From an uncultured Lachnospiraceae bacterium (lineage in GTDB: Bacteria > Bacillota > Clostridia > Lachnospirales > Lachnospiraceae), in NCBI GenBank assembly GCA_937891165.1, contig CALAEX010000192.1, forward strand, positions 1-12,027: a stretch of 12,027 nucleotides of DNA. Reading direction: 5' to 3'. The translations under genes were made by a program, and so were the position numbers. The notes beneath the pieces were generated by a model, which was not told the origin of the DNA, ran no database searches, and worked only from the letters and a program-made list of their open reading frames with translations. This document shows positions 6,327 to 12,027 of the stretch, one piece after another; positions within the stretch are counted from its first letter, which is position 1, and each line of letters starts with the position of its first letter.

Positions 6327-7202
6327 ATGAGTTTTACAACAAGGATGACGGAACAGTTTATACAGACCATGTATCAGAAGACAACAAATACAACAAAGTC
6401 TGCACAAAGTAAAACGGCAAATAAAAAAGCAGATGCTATGCAGCAACAAAAGGCGGAGGAAGCAGCTGTTTATGAAGGTAGTGCAAATCAAGTAGGAAGA
6501 GCAACCTATTCTAAGCCAGTAGCAATCAATCAAAAAAATGATAAAAAAGATGATTTACAGGCTAAATTAGATAAGACTTACGAATCTTTAAGTAAGGAAG
6601 CAAAAGATTATTTAGCTACATTAAAAGAAAAATATGGTGATATTCACTTTTTCGTAGCAGATTGTAGTTCCGATGAAGAAATGAATCAATATTTTGCAAT
6701 GGGTACAAAGAAGTATTCTTGTGTCATTAGTACAGATACAATTGAACAAATGGCTATGAATGAAGAAGTTCGTGCAAAATATGAAAGTATTATTGATAAT
6801 GCAGATGAACAGATAGAGGAAATGAAGCAACAAATTTCTGAAGAAGTTGGTGAAGAAGCAGCTGAGCAAGTACAGTTTGTTGGTTTCTCTATCGATGACA
6901 ATGGTGTTGTTAATTACTTTGCAAAATTAAAAGATTCCAATGATTCTTATTATGAAAAGTTAGCCGAAAAACGTGCAGAAGAAAAGAAAGAAGCAAAAGC
7001 AGAAGAAAAATGTGCTAAGGAAAAAGAAGCCGAGCAAGAACGGATGGAAGCAGGAAAAGAACTTCCAAAGAAAGAGGATTTCTGGCTGAAAGCGGATTCA
7101 AAAGAAGGATTAATTGCAGCCATTAAAGATGCTCTTGGTATAAAAGAGGAGACAGGAGAAGAACAAGAAATTACAATGACTAAAGTAACAGCAGCACAAT
7201 AA
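6327..7202 (+). CDS. DUF6033-like protein of unknown function
   Basis: The protein has 291 residues, no signal peptide and no membrane helix. The N-terminus (1-50) is Gln/Thr/Lys-rich and probably flexible. A central globular part (about 84-163) holds YLATLKEKYGDIHFFVADCSS and KYSCVISTDTIEQMA, then EEVRAKYESII, a pattern I associate with the DUF6033 family of Lachnospiraceae. Residues 163-185 and 208-255 are very rich in Glu and Lys and likely form long charged helices or a coiled coil. AAGGAGG at 6312-6318 lies 8 bases before ATG 6327, so the upstream in-frame ATG at 6294 was rejected. The gene stands alone between two terminators. No function is known to me. Confidence 0.8.
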   Translation: MSFTTRMTEQFIQTMYQKTTNTTKSAQSKTANKKADAMQQQKAEEAAVYEGSANQVGRATYSKPVAINQKNDKKDDLQAKLDKTYESLSKEAKDYLATLKEKYGDIHFFVADCSSDEEMNQYFAMGTKKYSCVISTDTIEQMAMNEEVRAKYESIIDNADEQIEEMKQQISEEVGEEAAEQVQFVGFSIDDNGVVNYFAKLKDSNDSYYEKLAEKRAEEKKEAKAEEKCAKEKEAEQERMEAGKELPKKEDFWLKADSKEGLIAAIKDALGIKEETGEEQEITMTKVTAAQ

Positions 7203-7242
7203 TAAGGTAATCAATGGATGATGTATGTCTGTTTTAAGAAAA

Positions 7243-7272
7243 TAGTCAAATAAAATGTAAAAGTAATATAAT
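7243..7272 (+). promoter_or_regulatory. Possible promoter upstream of the 7290-7344 hairpin
   Basis: TAGTCA (7243-7248) and a perfect TATAAT (7267-7272) are 18 bp apart. If active, its RNA would pass through the terminator-like hairpin at 7290-7344 before reaching pheA. The AT-rich setting makes a chance match quite possible. Confidence 0.3.
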
Positions 7273-7289
7273 CTTTTATAAAAAGAAAT

Positions 7290-7344
7290 AAGAGGGAAAG
7301 TTGTCAAAATCGTTGAAGGTGCTGGCATTTTTCTCTCTTTTTTT
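7290..7344 (+). terminator. Terminator after the DUF6033-like gene
   Basis: AAGAGGGAAA (7290-7299) pairs with TTTCTCTCTT (7330-7339), ten pairs with one G-U, and five more T residues follow. The 30-base loop is long for a terminator. It most simply ends the upstream transcript, though an attenuator role ahead of pheA is possible. Confidence 0.6.
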
Positions 7345-7383
7345 GTGAAATCTAACGAAAATAACTTTAGAAGAAAAAAAGAT

Positions 7384-7412
7384 TTTACTTTATTATAGAA
7401 AAGTAGTATGAT
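7384..7412 (+). promoter_or_regulatory. Probable pheA promoter
   Basis: TTTACT (7384-7389) and TATGAT (7407-7412) are 17 bp apart, downstream of the terminator, leaving a leader of about 80 bases. An inverted repeat, TACTTT (7386-7391) and AAAGTA (7400-7405), overlaps the -35 and spacer and could be an operator. No T-box motif or Phe-rich leader peptide with a start codon was found. Confidence 0.6.
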
Positions 7413-7499
7413 GAAAAAATATATAAAAAATAACAAGGATAGTATGTTTAGCAGGTAGTTTTAAGGGATAGTAGGATGAAGTAGAAAGGAATCTATGAT

Positions 7500-8633
7500 A
7501 TGGTTGATTTGATAAAATCTAGAGAAGCAATTGACCGAATTGATAAACAAATTGTTTCTTTATTTGAAGAACGAATGGAAGTAGCAAAAGATGTAGCAGA
7601 ATATAAAAGAAGTACTGGAAAAAAAGTATTAGATGTAAAACGAGAGCAAGAAAAATTAGATACACTTTCTAAATTGGTTACGACAGAATTTAATGAAAGA
7701 GCAGTGAAAGAGTTATTTTCTCAGATTATGTCCATTAGTAGAAAGTATCAATATAGTCTTTTAGCGGAACATATTGTACAGTTTGATGAAATGAAAGAGT
7801 TGCCAAGAACAAAAGAAACGAAAGTTTGCTTTTTTGGTGCAGTAGGTTCTTATTCAGAACAAGCAATGGAAGAATGTTTTGGAACAGAAGTAACTAGTTT
7901 TCCAGCAGCTACATTTCGAGAAGTAATGGAGGCAGTACAAGAAGGAAAAGCGGATTTTGGTGTTTTGCCAATTGAAAATACAACAACAGGTGGAATTACA
8001 GATAGTTATGATTTATTGTTGGAGTATGATAACTGTTTAATAGGAGAGCATATTGTAAAAATAGAACACGCCTTACTTGGGCTTCCGACAGCAGAACTTT
8101 CCGATATTACAACAGTGTATTCTCATTCTCAAGCAATTAGTCAGTGTCGTAAGTTTTTGGAAGAACACGAACAAATGCATCCGATTGTATTTAGCAGTAC
8201 ATCGGAAAGTGCAAAAAGGGTGAAAAATTCTAATGATAAGACACAAGCAGCAATTGCAAGTAAACGTGCAGCTGATATTTATGGATTAAAAGTGTTAAAA
8301 GAGTATTTAAATACAGAGGATGTAAATTCGACAAGGTTTATTATTATTTCAAATAAGCAACAGTATTTGCCGCAGGCGAATAAAATCAGTATCTGTTTTG
8401 AATTGCCACATGAATCTGGTAGTTTGTATAAGATGCTTAGTCATATTATGTATAACAATTTGAATATGACAAAAATAGAATCTAGACCAATTCCACAAAA
8501 GAATTTTGAATATCGCTTTTTTGTGGACTTTGAGGGAAAAATTACAGATGCAGCAGTAAAGAATACATTGAATGGAATTAAAGAAGAAGCTTCTAGGCTA
8601 AAGATTTTAGGAAATATAGCAGAGCTAGGATAG
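7500..8633 (+). CDS. pheA: Bifunctional chorismate mutase / prephenate dehydratase with ACT domain
   Basis: PheA converts chorismate to prephenate and then to phenylpyruvate, the committed branch to phenylalanine. The 377 residues fall into three parts. The AroQ chorismate mutase helices (1-90) include IDRIDKQIVSLFEERMEVAKDVAEYK. Prephenate dehydratase (about 107-285) has FFGAVGSYSEQA, GVLPIENTTTGGI and the catalytic TRF at 278-280. The C-terminal ACT domain (about 297-370) has LPHESGSLYKML and ESRP (327-330), residues known to bind feedback-inhibiting phenylalanine. AAAGGA (7485-7490) lies 9 bases before the ATG. Length is normal for the fused enzyme. The next gene follows closely, so the two are probably co-transcribed. 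Other aromatic-pathway genes are not in the window. Confidence 0.96.
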   Translation: MVDLIKSREAIDRIDKQIVSLFEERMEVAKDVAEYKRSTGKKVLDVKREQEKLDTLSKLVTTEFNERAVKELFSQIMSISRKYQYSLLAEHIVQFDEMKELPRTKETKVCFFGAVGSYSEQAMEECFGTEVTSFPAATFREVMEAVQEGKADFGVLPIENTTTGGITDSYDLLLEYDNCLIGEHIVKIEHALLGLPTAELSDITTVYSHSQAISQCRKFLEEHEQMHPIVFSSTSESAKRVKNSNDKTQAAIASKRAADIYGLKVLKEYLNTEDVNSTRFIIISNKQQYLPQANKISICFELPHESGSLYKMLSHIMYNNLNMTKIESRPIPQKNFEYRFFVDFEGKITDAAVKNTLNGIKEEASRLKILGNIAELG

Positions 8634-8681
8634 GAGAATATGTTAAAGAGTTATTGGAAACGAGGAAAAGGAGTTGATTTC

Positions 8682-9797
8682 GTGGCAAATTTGTTTGAGT
8701 ATTTGGAATGGCGTGGAGATTTAACGTTTGAACAGTCAGAATTGAATGAGGTAGATAGTTTAATTTTGTCATGGCTTTCGTATACGGCATTAGATGGTAT
8801 TGTACCAGCAGATTGTTCGGAAACAGACACTATTACAATAAAAGAGGCAGCAGAGCAATTTTTTCTGACACATGACTTAGAGAAAATTTTAAAGGAAAGC
8901 ATTTCTTTTACGAGGTCTTGTGCTTTATTATTGCAAAAATTAGCACAGACTCCTCGATTTCAATCGTTACAGTTAACGGGTTTTGTTAATCGGATTGATT
9001 ATCAACAGGAAACTCAATTTTGTGCAATGACCGTATTGCTTCGAAGAAATCGAACTATGATTGTATTTCGAGGCACAGATGATACATTAATTGGTTGGAA
9101 AGAAGATTTTAATATGAGTTTTCTTCCTGTCATTCCAGCACAAAGTATGGCACTTTCTTATTTAGAAAGTGTAGCAGAACGAATTAAAGGGAAATTATAT
9201 GTGGCGGGACATTCGAAAGGTGGAAATTTAGCAATTTATGCAGGGGTTTGTAGTTCTTATCGAGTAAGAAAGAGAATTTTAACGATTTTTAATAATGATG
9301 GGCCAGGATTTTATGATTTAAAAGGATTAGGAAACGCCTATGAAGAAATGCTTCCTAAAATTCAAACCTATGTGCCTGAGTCTACGATTGTAGGAATGTT
9401 ATTAGAGAGAAGTGGAGATTATACGGTGGTAAAAAGCAGTCAAAAATGGCTGTATCAACATGATGCTATGTCTTGGGAAGTGATGGGAACACATTTTATT
9501 ACATTAGACAGTATTTCGCCTGCGAGTGAGACATTTCGTGATATTGTGCAAAGTTGGTTAAAAGAACTTACAAAGGAAGAACGAGAGAAGTTTGTGGATA
9601 CTTTGTATGGAATTTTAGAAACAACACAAGCAAGAAGTTTAGATGATTTAAATGCAGAAAAAGGAAAAATTGCAAATATTGTGTTAAAAGAGATTACAGG
9701 GTTAGATAAAGAAACAAGAGGAATGTTAACTAAAATTATTACTGCTTTATTTAAAGAAGGAAATTTAGCATTAAAAGCAAATAAGAGAAGGAAATAA
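8682..9797 (+). CDS. DUF2974 (Mbeg1-like) alpha/beta-hydrolase, GTG start
   Basis: The protein has 371 residues without signal peptide. The start MANLFEYLEWRGDLTFEQS...NEVDSLILSWLSY is the typical opening of the DUF2974 family in Firmicutes. The fold is alpha/beta-hydrolase: a lipase-like nucleophile elbow VAGHSKGGNLA with S178, a probable acid D206 in NNDGPGF and a probable base H271 in GTHF, so a full triad is present. The natural substrate is unknown; lipase or esterase activity is inference. The frame is open from an ATG at 8640, but AAAAGGAG (8666-8673) lies exactly 8 bases before GTG 8682 and family similarity begins there. It starts 48 bp after pheA with no terminator between, so it probably shares that transcript. 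No biochemical link to phenylalanine is apparent. Confidence 0.86.
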   Translation: MANLFEYLEWRGDLTFEQSELNEVDSLILSWLSYTALDGIVPADCSETDTITIKEAAEQFFLTHDLEKILKESISFTRSCALLLQKLAQTPRFQSLQLTGFVNRIDYQQETQFCAMTVLLRRNRTMIVFRGTDDTLIGWKEDFNMSFLPVIPAQSMALSYLESVAERIKGKLYVAGHSKGGNLAIYAGVCSSYRVRKRILTIFNNDGPGFYDLKGLGNAYEEMLPKIQTYVPESTIVGMLLERSGDYTVVKSSQKWLYQHDAMSWEVMGTHFITLDSISPASETFRDIVQSWLKELTKEEREKFVDTLYGILETTQARSLDDLNAEKGKIANIVLKEITGLDKETRGMLTKIITALFKEGNLALKANKRRK

Positions 9798-9812
9798 CTT
9801 AGGTACAGGCAC

Positions 9813-9871
9813 AAAATCCTTCTAGGTGAGTATATTGACATCATAGTTAAAAACTTACCTAGGAGGTTTTT
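9813..9871 (+). promoter_or_regulatory. Terminator-like hairpin that sequesters the Shine-Dalgarno of the downstream lipoprotein gene
   Basis: CCTTCTAGGTGAGT (9818-9831) pairs with ACTTACCTAGGAGG (9853-9866), 14 consecutive pairs with two G-U. A further A-T stretch (9813-9816 with 9868-9871) can pair past one mismatch, and the loop has 21 bases. Six T residues (9867-9872) follow the main stem, so it looks like the terminator of pheA-DUF2974. The 3' arm contains AGGAGG (9861-9866), the ribosome site of the gene starting at 9873. A nearer-upstream segment, CTTAGGTA (9798-9805), can pair with TACCTAGG (9856-9863) and so compete with the main stem. Read-through RNA would thus have a closed or an alternative state. 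No ligand family was recognised. Confidence 0.65.
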
Positions 9872-9872
9872 T

Positions 9873-10865
9873 ATGAAAAAAAGATGCAGTATATTAGCTA
9901 TTTTACTGCTTGTTTGTATGATGCTTACTGCTTGTGGTCAAAAGAATGGTTTAGTAAAAGTGCAATTAAATGAAGTAGCCCATTCTATTTTTTATGCTCC
10001 AATGTATGTAGCGATAGAAGAAGGCTATTTTGAAGAAGAAGGAATTGAACTAAATTTGGTCAATGGACTTGGGGCAGATAAAACAATGACAGCTGTATTG
10101 TCAGGAGAAGCAGATATTGGATTTATGGGTTCAGAAGCTTCAGTTTATGTTTATAATGAAGGTGCAGAAGATTATGTAGTAAACTTTGCTCAATTGACAC
10201 AACGTGCTGGAAATTTCCTTGTATCTAGAGAAGCAGATGCGGATTTTAAAATAACTGATTTAAAAGGTAAAACGGTATTAGGCGGAAGAAAAGGTGGTAT
10301 GCCACAGATGGTATTTGAGTACATTTTAAAGAAATATGGCATTAATCCAGATACCGATTTGAATATTATTACAAATATTGATTTTGGAATGACAGCACAA
10401 GCATTTTCTGGTGGAAGTGGAGAGTATACTGTAGAATTTGAGCCATCCGCAACAGCATTAGAATTAGAAGGTACAGGTTATGTAGTATCTTCTCTTGGAA
10501 TAGAGAGTGGTTATGTGCCATATACGGCTTACTCAGCGAAAAAGAGTTATATAGAAAAAAATCCAGAAGTCATTCAAGGCTTTGTCAATGCTTTGCAAAA
10601 AGGGATGGATTATGTAAATACTCATACCGCAGAAGATATTGCAAAGAAAATTCAGCCACAATTTGCAGAAACAGAATTAGAAACATTAACAAAGATTGTA
10701 ACAAGATATTATGAGCAAGATACATGGAAAGCAGATTTAGTATTTGAAGAAAGTTCGTTTGATTTATTGTTAGATATTTTGGAAAGTGCTGGTGAATTAG
10801 AAAAAAGACCTCCTTATGAAGATTTAGTAAATAATACATTTTCTAAAGAAGCAGCAGGTAAATAG
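9873..10865 (+). CDS. NMT1/SsuA-like ABC transporter substrate-binding lipoprotein (orphan)
   Basis: The protein has 330 residues. A lipoprotein signal (MKKRCSILAILLLVCMMLTAC) places the lipidated cysteine at 21 after the lipobox LTAC. The mature part is a periplasmic-binding-protein fold of the NMT1/THI5/SsuA type: FYAPMYVAIEEGYFEEEGIELNLV, GADKTMTAVLSGEADIGFMGSEA, DLKGKTVLGGRKGG and a late EKNPEVIQGFVNALQKGMDYV. Relatives bind pyrimidine precursors of thiamine, sulfonates or nitrate-like anions; the ligand here cannot be told. AGGAGG lies 6 bases before the ATG but inside a strong hairpin stem. No permease or ATPase gene follows; a terminator comes 25 bases after the stop and then decayed genes. 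Partners must be encoded elsewhere or have been lost. Confidence 0.9.
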   Translation: MKKRCSILAILLLVCMMLTACGQKNGLVKVQLNEVAHSIFYAPMYVAIEEGYFEEEGIELNLVNGLGADKTMTAVLSGEADIGFMGSEASVYVYNEGAEDYVVNFAQLTQRAGNFLVSREADADFKITDLKGKTVLGGRKGGMPQMVFEYILKKYGINPDTDLNIITNIDFGMTAQAFSGGSGEYTVEFEPSATALELEGTGYVVSSLGIESGYVPYTAYSAKKSYIEKNPEVIQGFVNALQKGMDYVNTHTAEDIAKKIQPQFAETELETLTKIVTRYYEQDTWKADLVFEESSFDLLLDILESAGELEKRPPYEDLVNNTFSKEAAGK

Positions 10866-10890
10866 ATAATCAAAAAAATATAAATTTTTT

Positions 10891-10923
10891 TCTGCCAGTA
10901 GGTTCATTTGCTGGCAGATTTTT
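10891..10923 (+). terminator. Rho-independent terminator after the substrate-binding protein gene
   Basis: TCTGCCAG (10891-10898) pairs perfectly with CTGGCAGA (10911-10918) around a 12-base loop, followed by TTTTT (10919-10923). Seven T residues also precede the stem. Confidence 0.88.
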
Positions 10924-11046
10924 ATGTTGCTTGCAAATAGGTTTTACGTTTTTGATTTTTTATTGGTATTAGTTTATTTTTTTATTGTAAATGCGTTAAA
11001 TTTATTATATATTATCTAAAATTGTAAAAAACTTGTACGGATTTGT
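10924..11046 (+). promoter_or_regulatory. AT-rich non-coding stretch with a candidate promoter (10985-11013)
   Basis: No open frame with coding character was found here. TTGTAA (10985-10990) and TATATT (11008-11013) are 17 bp apart and could once have driven the transporter gene whose remnant follows. Because that remnant lacks its N-terminal part, the promoter either belonged to it before a deletion or is a chance match in AT-rich DNA. Confidence 0.35.
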
Positions 11047-11277
11047 AGAATTGTAGCACCTATTTTGTTGATATTGGGTATTTCTAGGACAAATTCGGCG
11101 AATGTATCTTTATTAAATAATTTTTAAATTGTAGCAACCTCTATGATTGCATTATTTATTGGTGCATGTTTATGTTGTAGATTTGAAAACAATTGTACCA
11201 AAATGATTAGTAATAAAAGTTCTGTTGAGATTGTTGTCATAAAAGGCATTTTTTCTGGTTTAGCAGGAAGCATTAAG
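11047..11277 (+). pseudogene. Remnant of an EamA/DMT-family transporter gene
   Basis: One frame reads RIVAPILLILGISRTNSAN and VSLLNNF, then a TAA stop (11125-11127), then IVATSMIALFIGACLCCRFE and NNCTKMISNKSS and VEIVVIKGIFSGLAGSI. These blocks match, in order, the middle of EamA-type drug/metabolite transporters as I know them: AAPIFLxxGL...NASLLNNFEIVATSLIAL and ACVCWGFENNCTRMxSSK...IVxxKGxFSGxGS. The stop replaces a usual Glu (GAA to TAA). The block between 'IALFI' and 'ACLC', normally about 35-45 residues with one membrane helix, is missing in frame. The usual W-G of CWGFENN reads C-R. The N-terminal quarter and the C-terminal half are absent. The gene is clearly dead. Its 3' side runs straight into the regulator fragment that follows. 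Confidence 0.75.
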
Positions 11278-11941
11278 TGTTTATGAGAAAGTATTAAAAA
11301 TGGATAGTTCTGTCGAGTATCGAGGAGTTGCTATTTTTACAATGATAATGATATATCAAAGCATTGGTGAATATGAAAAGGCAAAAACACTTGCTAGTGA
11401 GCAGAATTCTATCATTCTTTGTAAAGAGGTATTATTACCAAAAGCTAGCGTTGGAGAAGAAAAAGACAAGTATCAGGGAGAAAATATTATTGCATTATTG
11501 CAAGAACTTTATGTTGCCATTTCAGATTCTGTAGCTACAAAGATTTCAATACATACGACGAAGTATGGAAGAAGTATTTTATTAGCTCTTGTAAATTTAT
11601 TTGAAGTGGTTTTCTATGACAAAAGATTTGGAAGTCAGCATAAAAATATGAGTGATTTATATTTAACTTTGGCAAATTATGAAGCACAGTATGAGGGAGA
11701 TATGAAACAATCATTAGATTATTTTGACAAAGGCTTTGAACATCATAAGGAATATTGCAAGATTTGTAGCGTGGAAGAATATCAGTATTCTGCTCCTTTA
11801 GTATCTAATGTAATAATTTCAAATAAAAAATTTCCTTCTATTCCCCAAATTTTTTGGAAAAGTTGGATGGAGAGTATACCCAAAAATCTTTATAACGAAC
11901 TATTGAAAAATAAAAAATATGTGGAATGTTTTGAGGAATAA
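11264..11941 (+). pseudogene. C-terminal part of an XRE-TPR type regulator, N-terminal HTH missing
   Basis: The frame is open from just after a TAG at 11261-11263 and reads QEALSVYEKVLKMDSSVEYRG onward for 225 codons. The first ATG in frame is at 11300 and has no convincing ribosome site. ALSVYEKVLKMDSSVEYRGVA and IGEYEKAKTLASEQ are TPR-like helix pairs, and DLYLTLANYEAQYEGDMKQSLDYFDKGFEHH is another. The tail EEYQYSAPLVSNVII...FWKSWMESIPKNLYNELLKNKKYVECFEE resembles the ends of Lachnospiraceae helix-turn-helix regulators with C-terminal TPR repeats, usually 400 or more residues. The N-terminal helix-turn-helix and first repeats are missing, replaced by the EamA remnant. The 3' end is intact with a normal stop. 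It is most likely a pseudogene; a residual TPR protein from ATG 11300 (213 residues) is possible. Confidence 0.65.
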
Positions 11942-11979
11942 TATAAATGGGGCAATTTTTTGATTGCCCCATTTATATT
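11940..11979 (+). terminator. Perfect 17-bp hairpin overlapping the regulator stop codon
   Basis: AATATAAATGGGGCAAT (11940-11956) and ATTGCCCCATTTATATT (11963-11979) are a perfect inverted repeat with a TTTTTG loop. The GC core GGGGCAAT/ATTGCCCC followed by ATTTATATT reads as a terminator, and symmetry lets it work in both directions. The left arm begins in the stop codon. The base after the right arm is the first base of the group II intron-like sequence. Confidence 0.8.
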
Positions 11980-12027
11980 GTGTGCCAAGCATGGCACTAA
12001 TCTTGCTAGTGAAAGTCTAGCCACGGG
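11980..12027 (+). mobile_element. 5' end of a group II intron, probably class C (cut by window edge)
   Basis: The sequence starts GTGTG, which fits the group II 5' splice consensus GUGYG. It then folds as GTGCCA (11982-11987) with TGGCAC (11992-11997), and GCTAG (12005-12009) with CTAGC (12017-12021) around a TGAAAGT loop. The order 'GTGYGCC-AGCATGG, then a stem capped by GTGAAAGTC, then GGG' is what I know from domain I of bacterial class C introns. Class C introns are known to insert just after terminator hairpins, and this one begins at the base after a 17-bp hairpin. The reverse transcriptase/maturase gene, if present, would lie beyond the window. Only 48 bases are visible, so completeness cannot be judged. 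Confidence 0.65.

Noticed and set aside
7294..7395. Phe-rich leader peptide or T-box for pheA
   Set aside because: A frame containing IFLSFFVKS exists, but it has no ATG, GTG or TTG with a ribosome site before the Phe codons. No T-box TGGNACCGCG sequence was seen.
7110..7436. Long minus-strand open frame over the end of the DUF6033-like gene and its spacer
   Set aside because: It is Phe/Leu/Ile-rich shadow coding with no ribosome site, antisense to a well-supported gene and a terminator.
8640..8681. ATG 8640 as start of the DUF2974 gene
   Set aside because: Ribosome site spacing is short (3 bases), the 14 extra residues are unlike the family, and a better site precedes GTG 8682.
9834..9866. 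TTGACA at 9835-9840 as a -35 for the lipoprotein gene
   Set aside because: No acceptable -10 lies 16-18 bp downstream; those positions fall in the hairpin's GC core.
9798..9872. TPP or preQ1 riboswitch before the NMT1-like gene
   Set aside because: The conserved CUGAGA/ACCUGAUCUGG elements of TPP and the short H-type pseudoknot pattern of preQ1 are absent, and only 75 bases are available.

Overview
The window looks like chromosome from a low-GC, AT-rich anaerobic Firmicute, most likely a member of the Lachnospiraceae (Clostridia). The reasons are AGGAGG-type ribosome sites, strongly A/T-biased third codon positions, the long Firmicute-type GalT, a DUF6033-like protein, a DUF2974 (Mbeg1-like) hydrolase, and a regulator fragment of the XRE-TPR kind common in that family. 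The assignment rests on remembered family resemblance, not on a search.

Left edge (1-580, minus strand): a short MerR-type regulator is followed by the first 29 codons of a GC-rich gene, tentatively glucose-6-phosphate isomerase. Between them is a promoter with a 19-bp spacer and an inverted repeat placed as in MerR-family operators. A divergent region then leads to a solitary BlaI/MecI-type regulator (833-1180) and a membrane-anchored NagZ-like GH3 protein (1309-2592) that lacks the usual catalytic histidine and ends at a clear terminator.

Centre (2690-6280): galK, galT and lepB (signal peptidase I) form a probable operon. It has a good promoter before galK, two unexplained hairpins between galK and galT, only 25 bp between galT and lepB, and a terminator after lepB. 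GalK and GalT are the kinase and uridylyltransferase steps of the Leloir pathway; galE and galM are not in the window. A DUF6033-like protein follows (6327-7202), with a terminator after it.

Right-centre (7380-9872): a promoter leads into pheA (fused chorismate mutase / prephenate dehydratase / ACT) and a DUF2974 alpha/beta-hydrolase. This unit ends at a long hairpin with a U-tract, and the 3' arm of that hairpin is also the Shine-Dalgarno of the next gene, an orphan NMT1/SsuA-like ABC substrate-binding lipoprotein (9873-10865).

Right edge (10924-12027): this is a zone of gene decay. An EamA/DMT transporter fragment has an in-frame stop, an internal deletion and missing ends. It runs directly into the C-terminal half of an XRE-TPR regulator without its HTH. 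After the hairpin that ends this fragment, position 11980 begins GTGTG and a fold typical of the 5' end of a group II intron, probably class C, which is known to insert after terminator hairpins. The window ends 48 bases into it. I found no CRISPR array, tRNA, rRNA or complete IS element.
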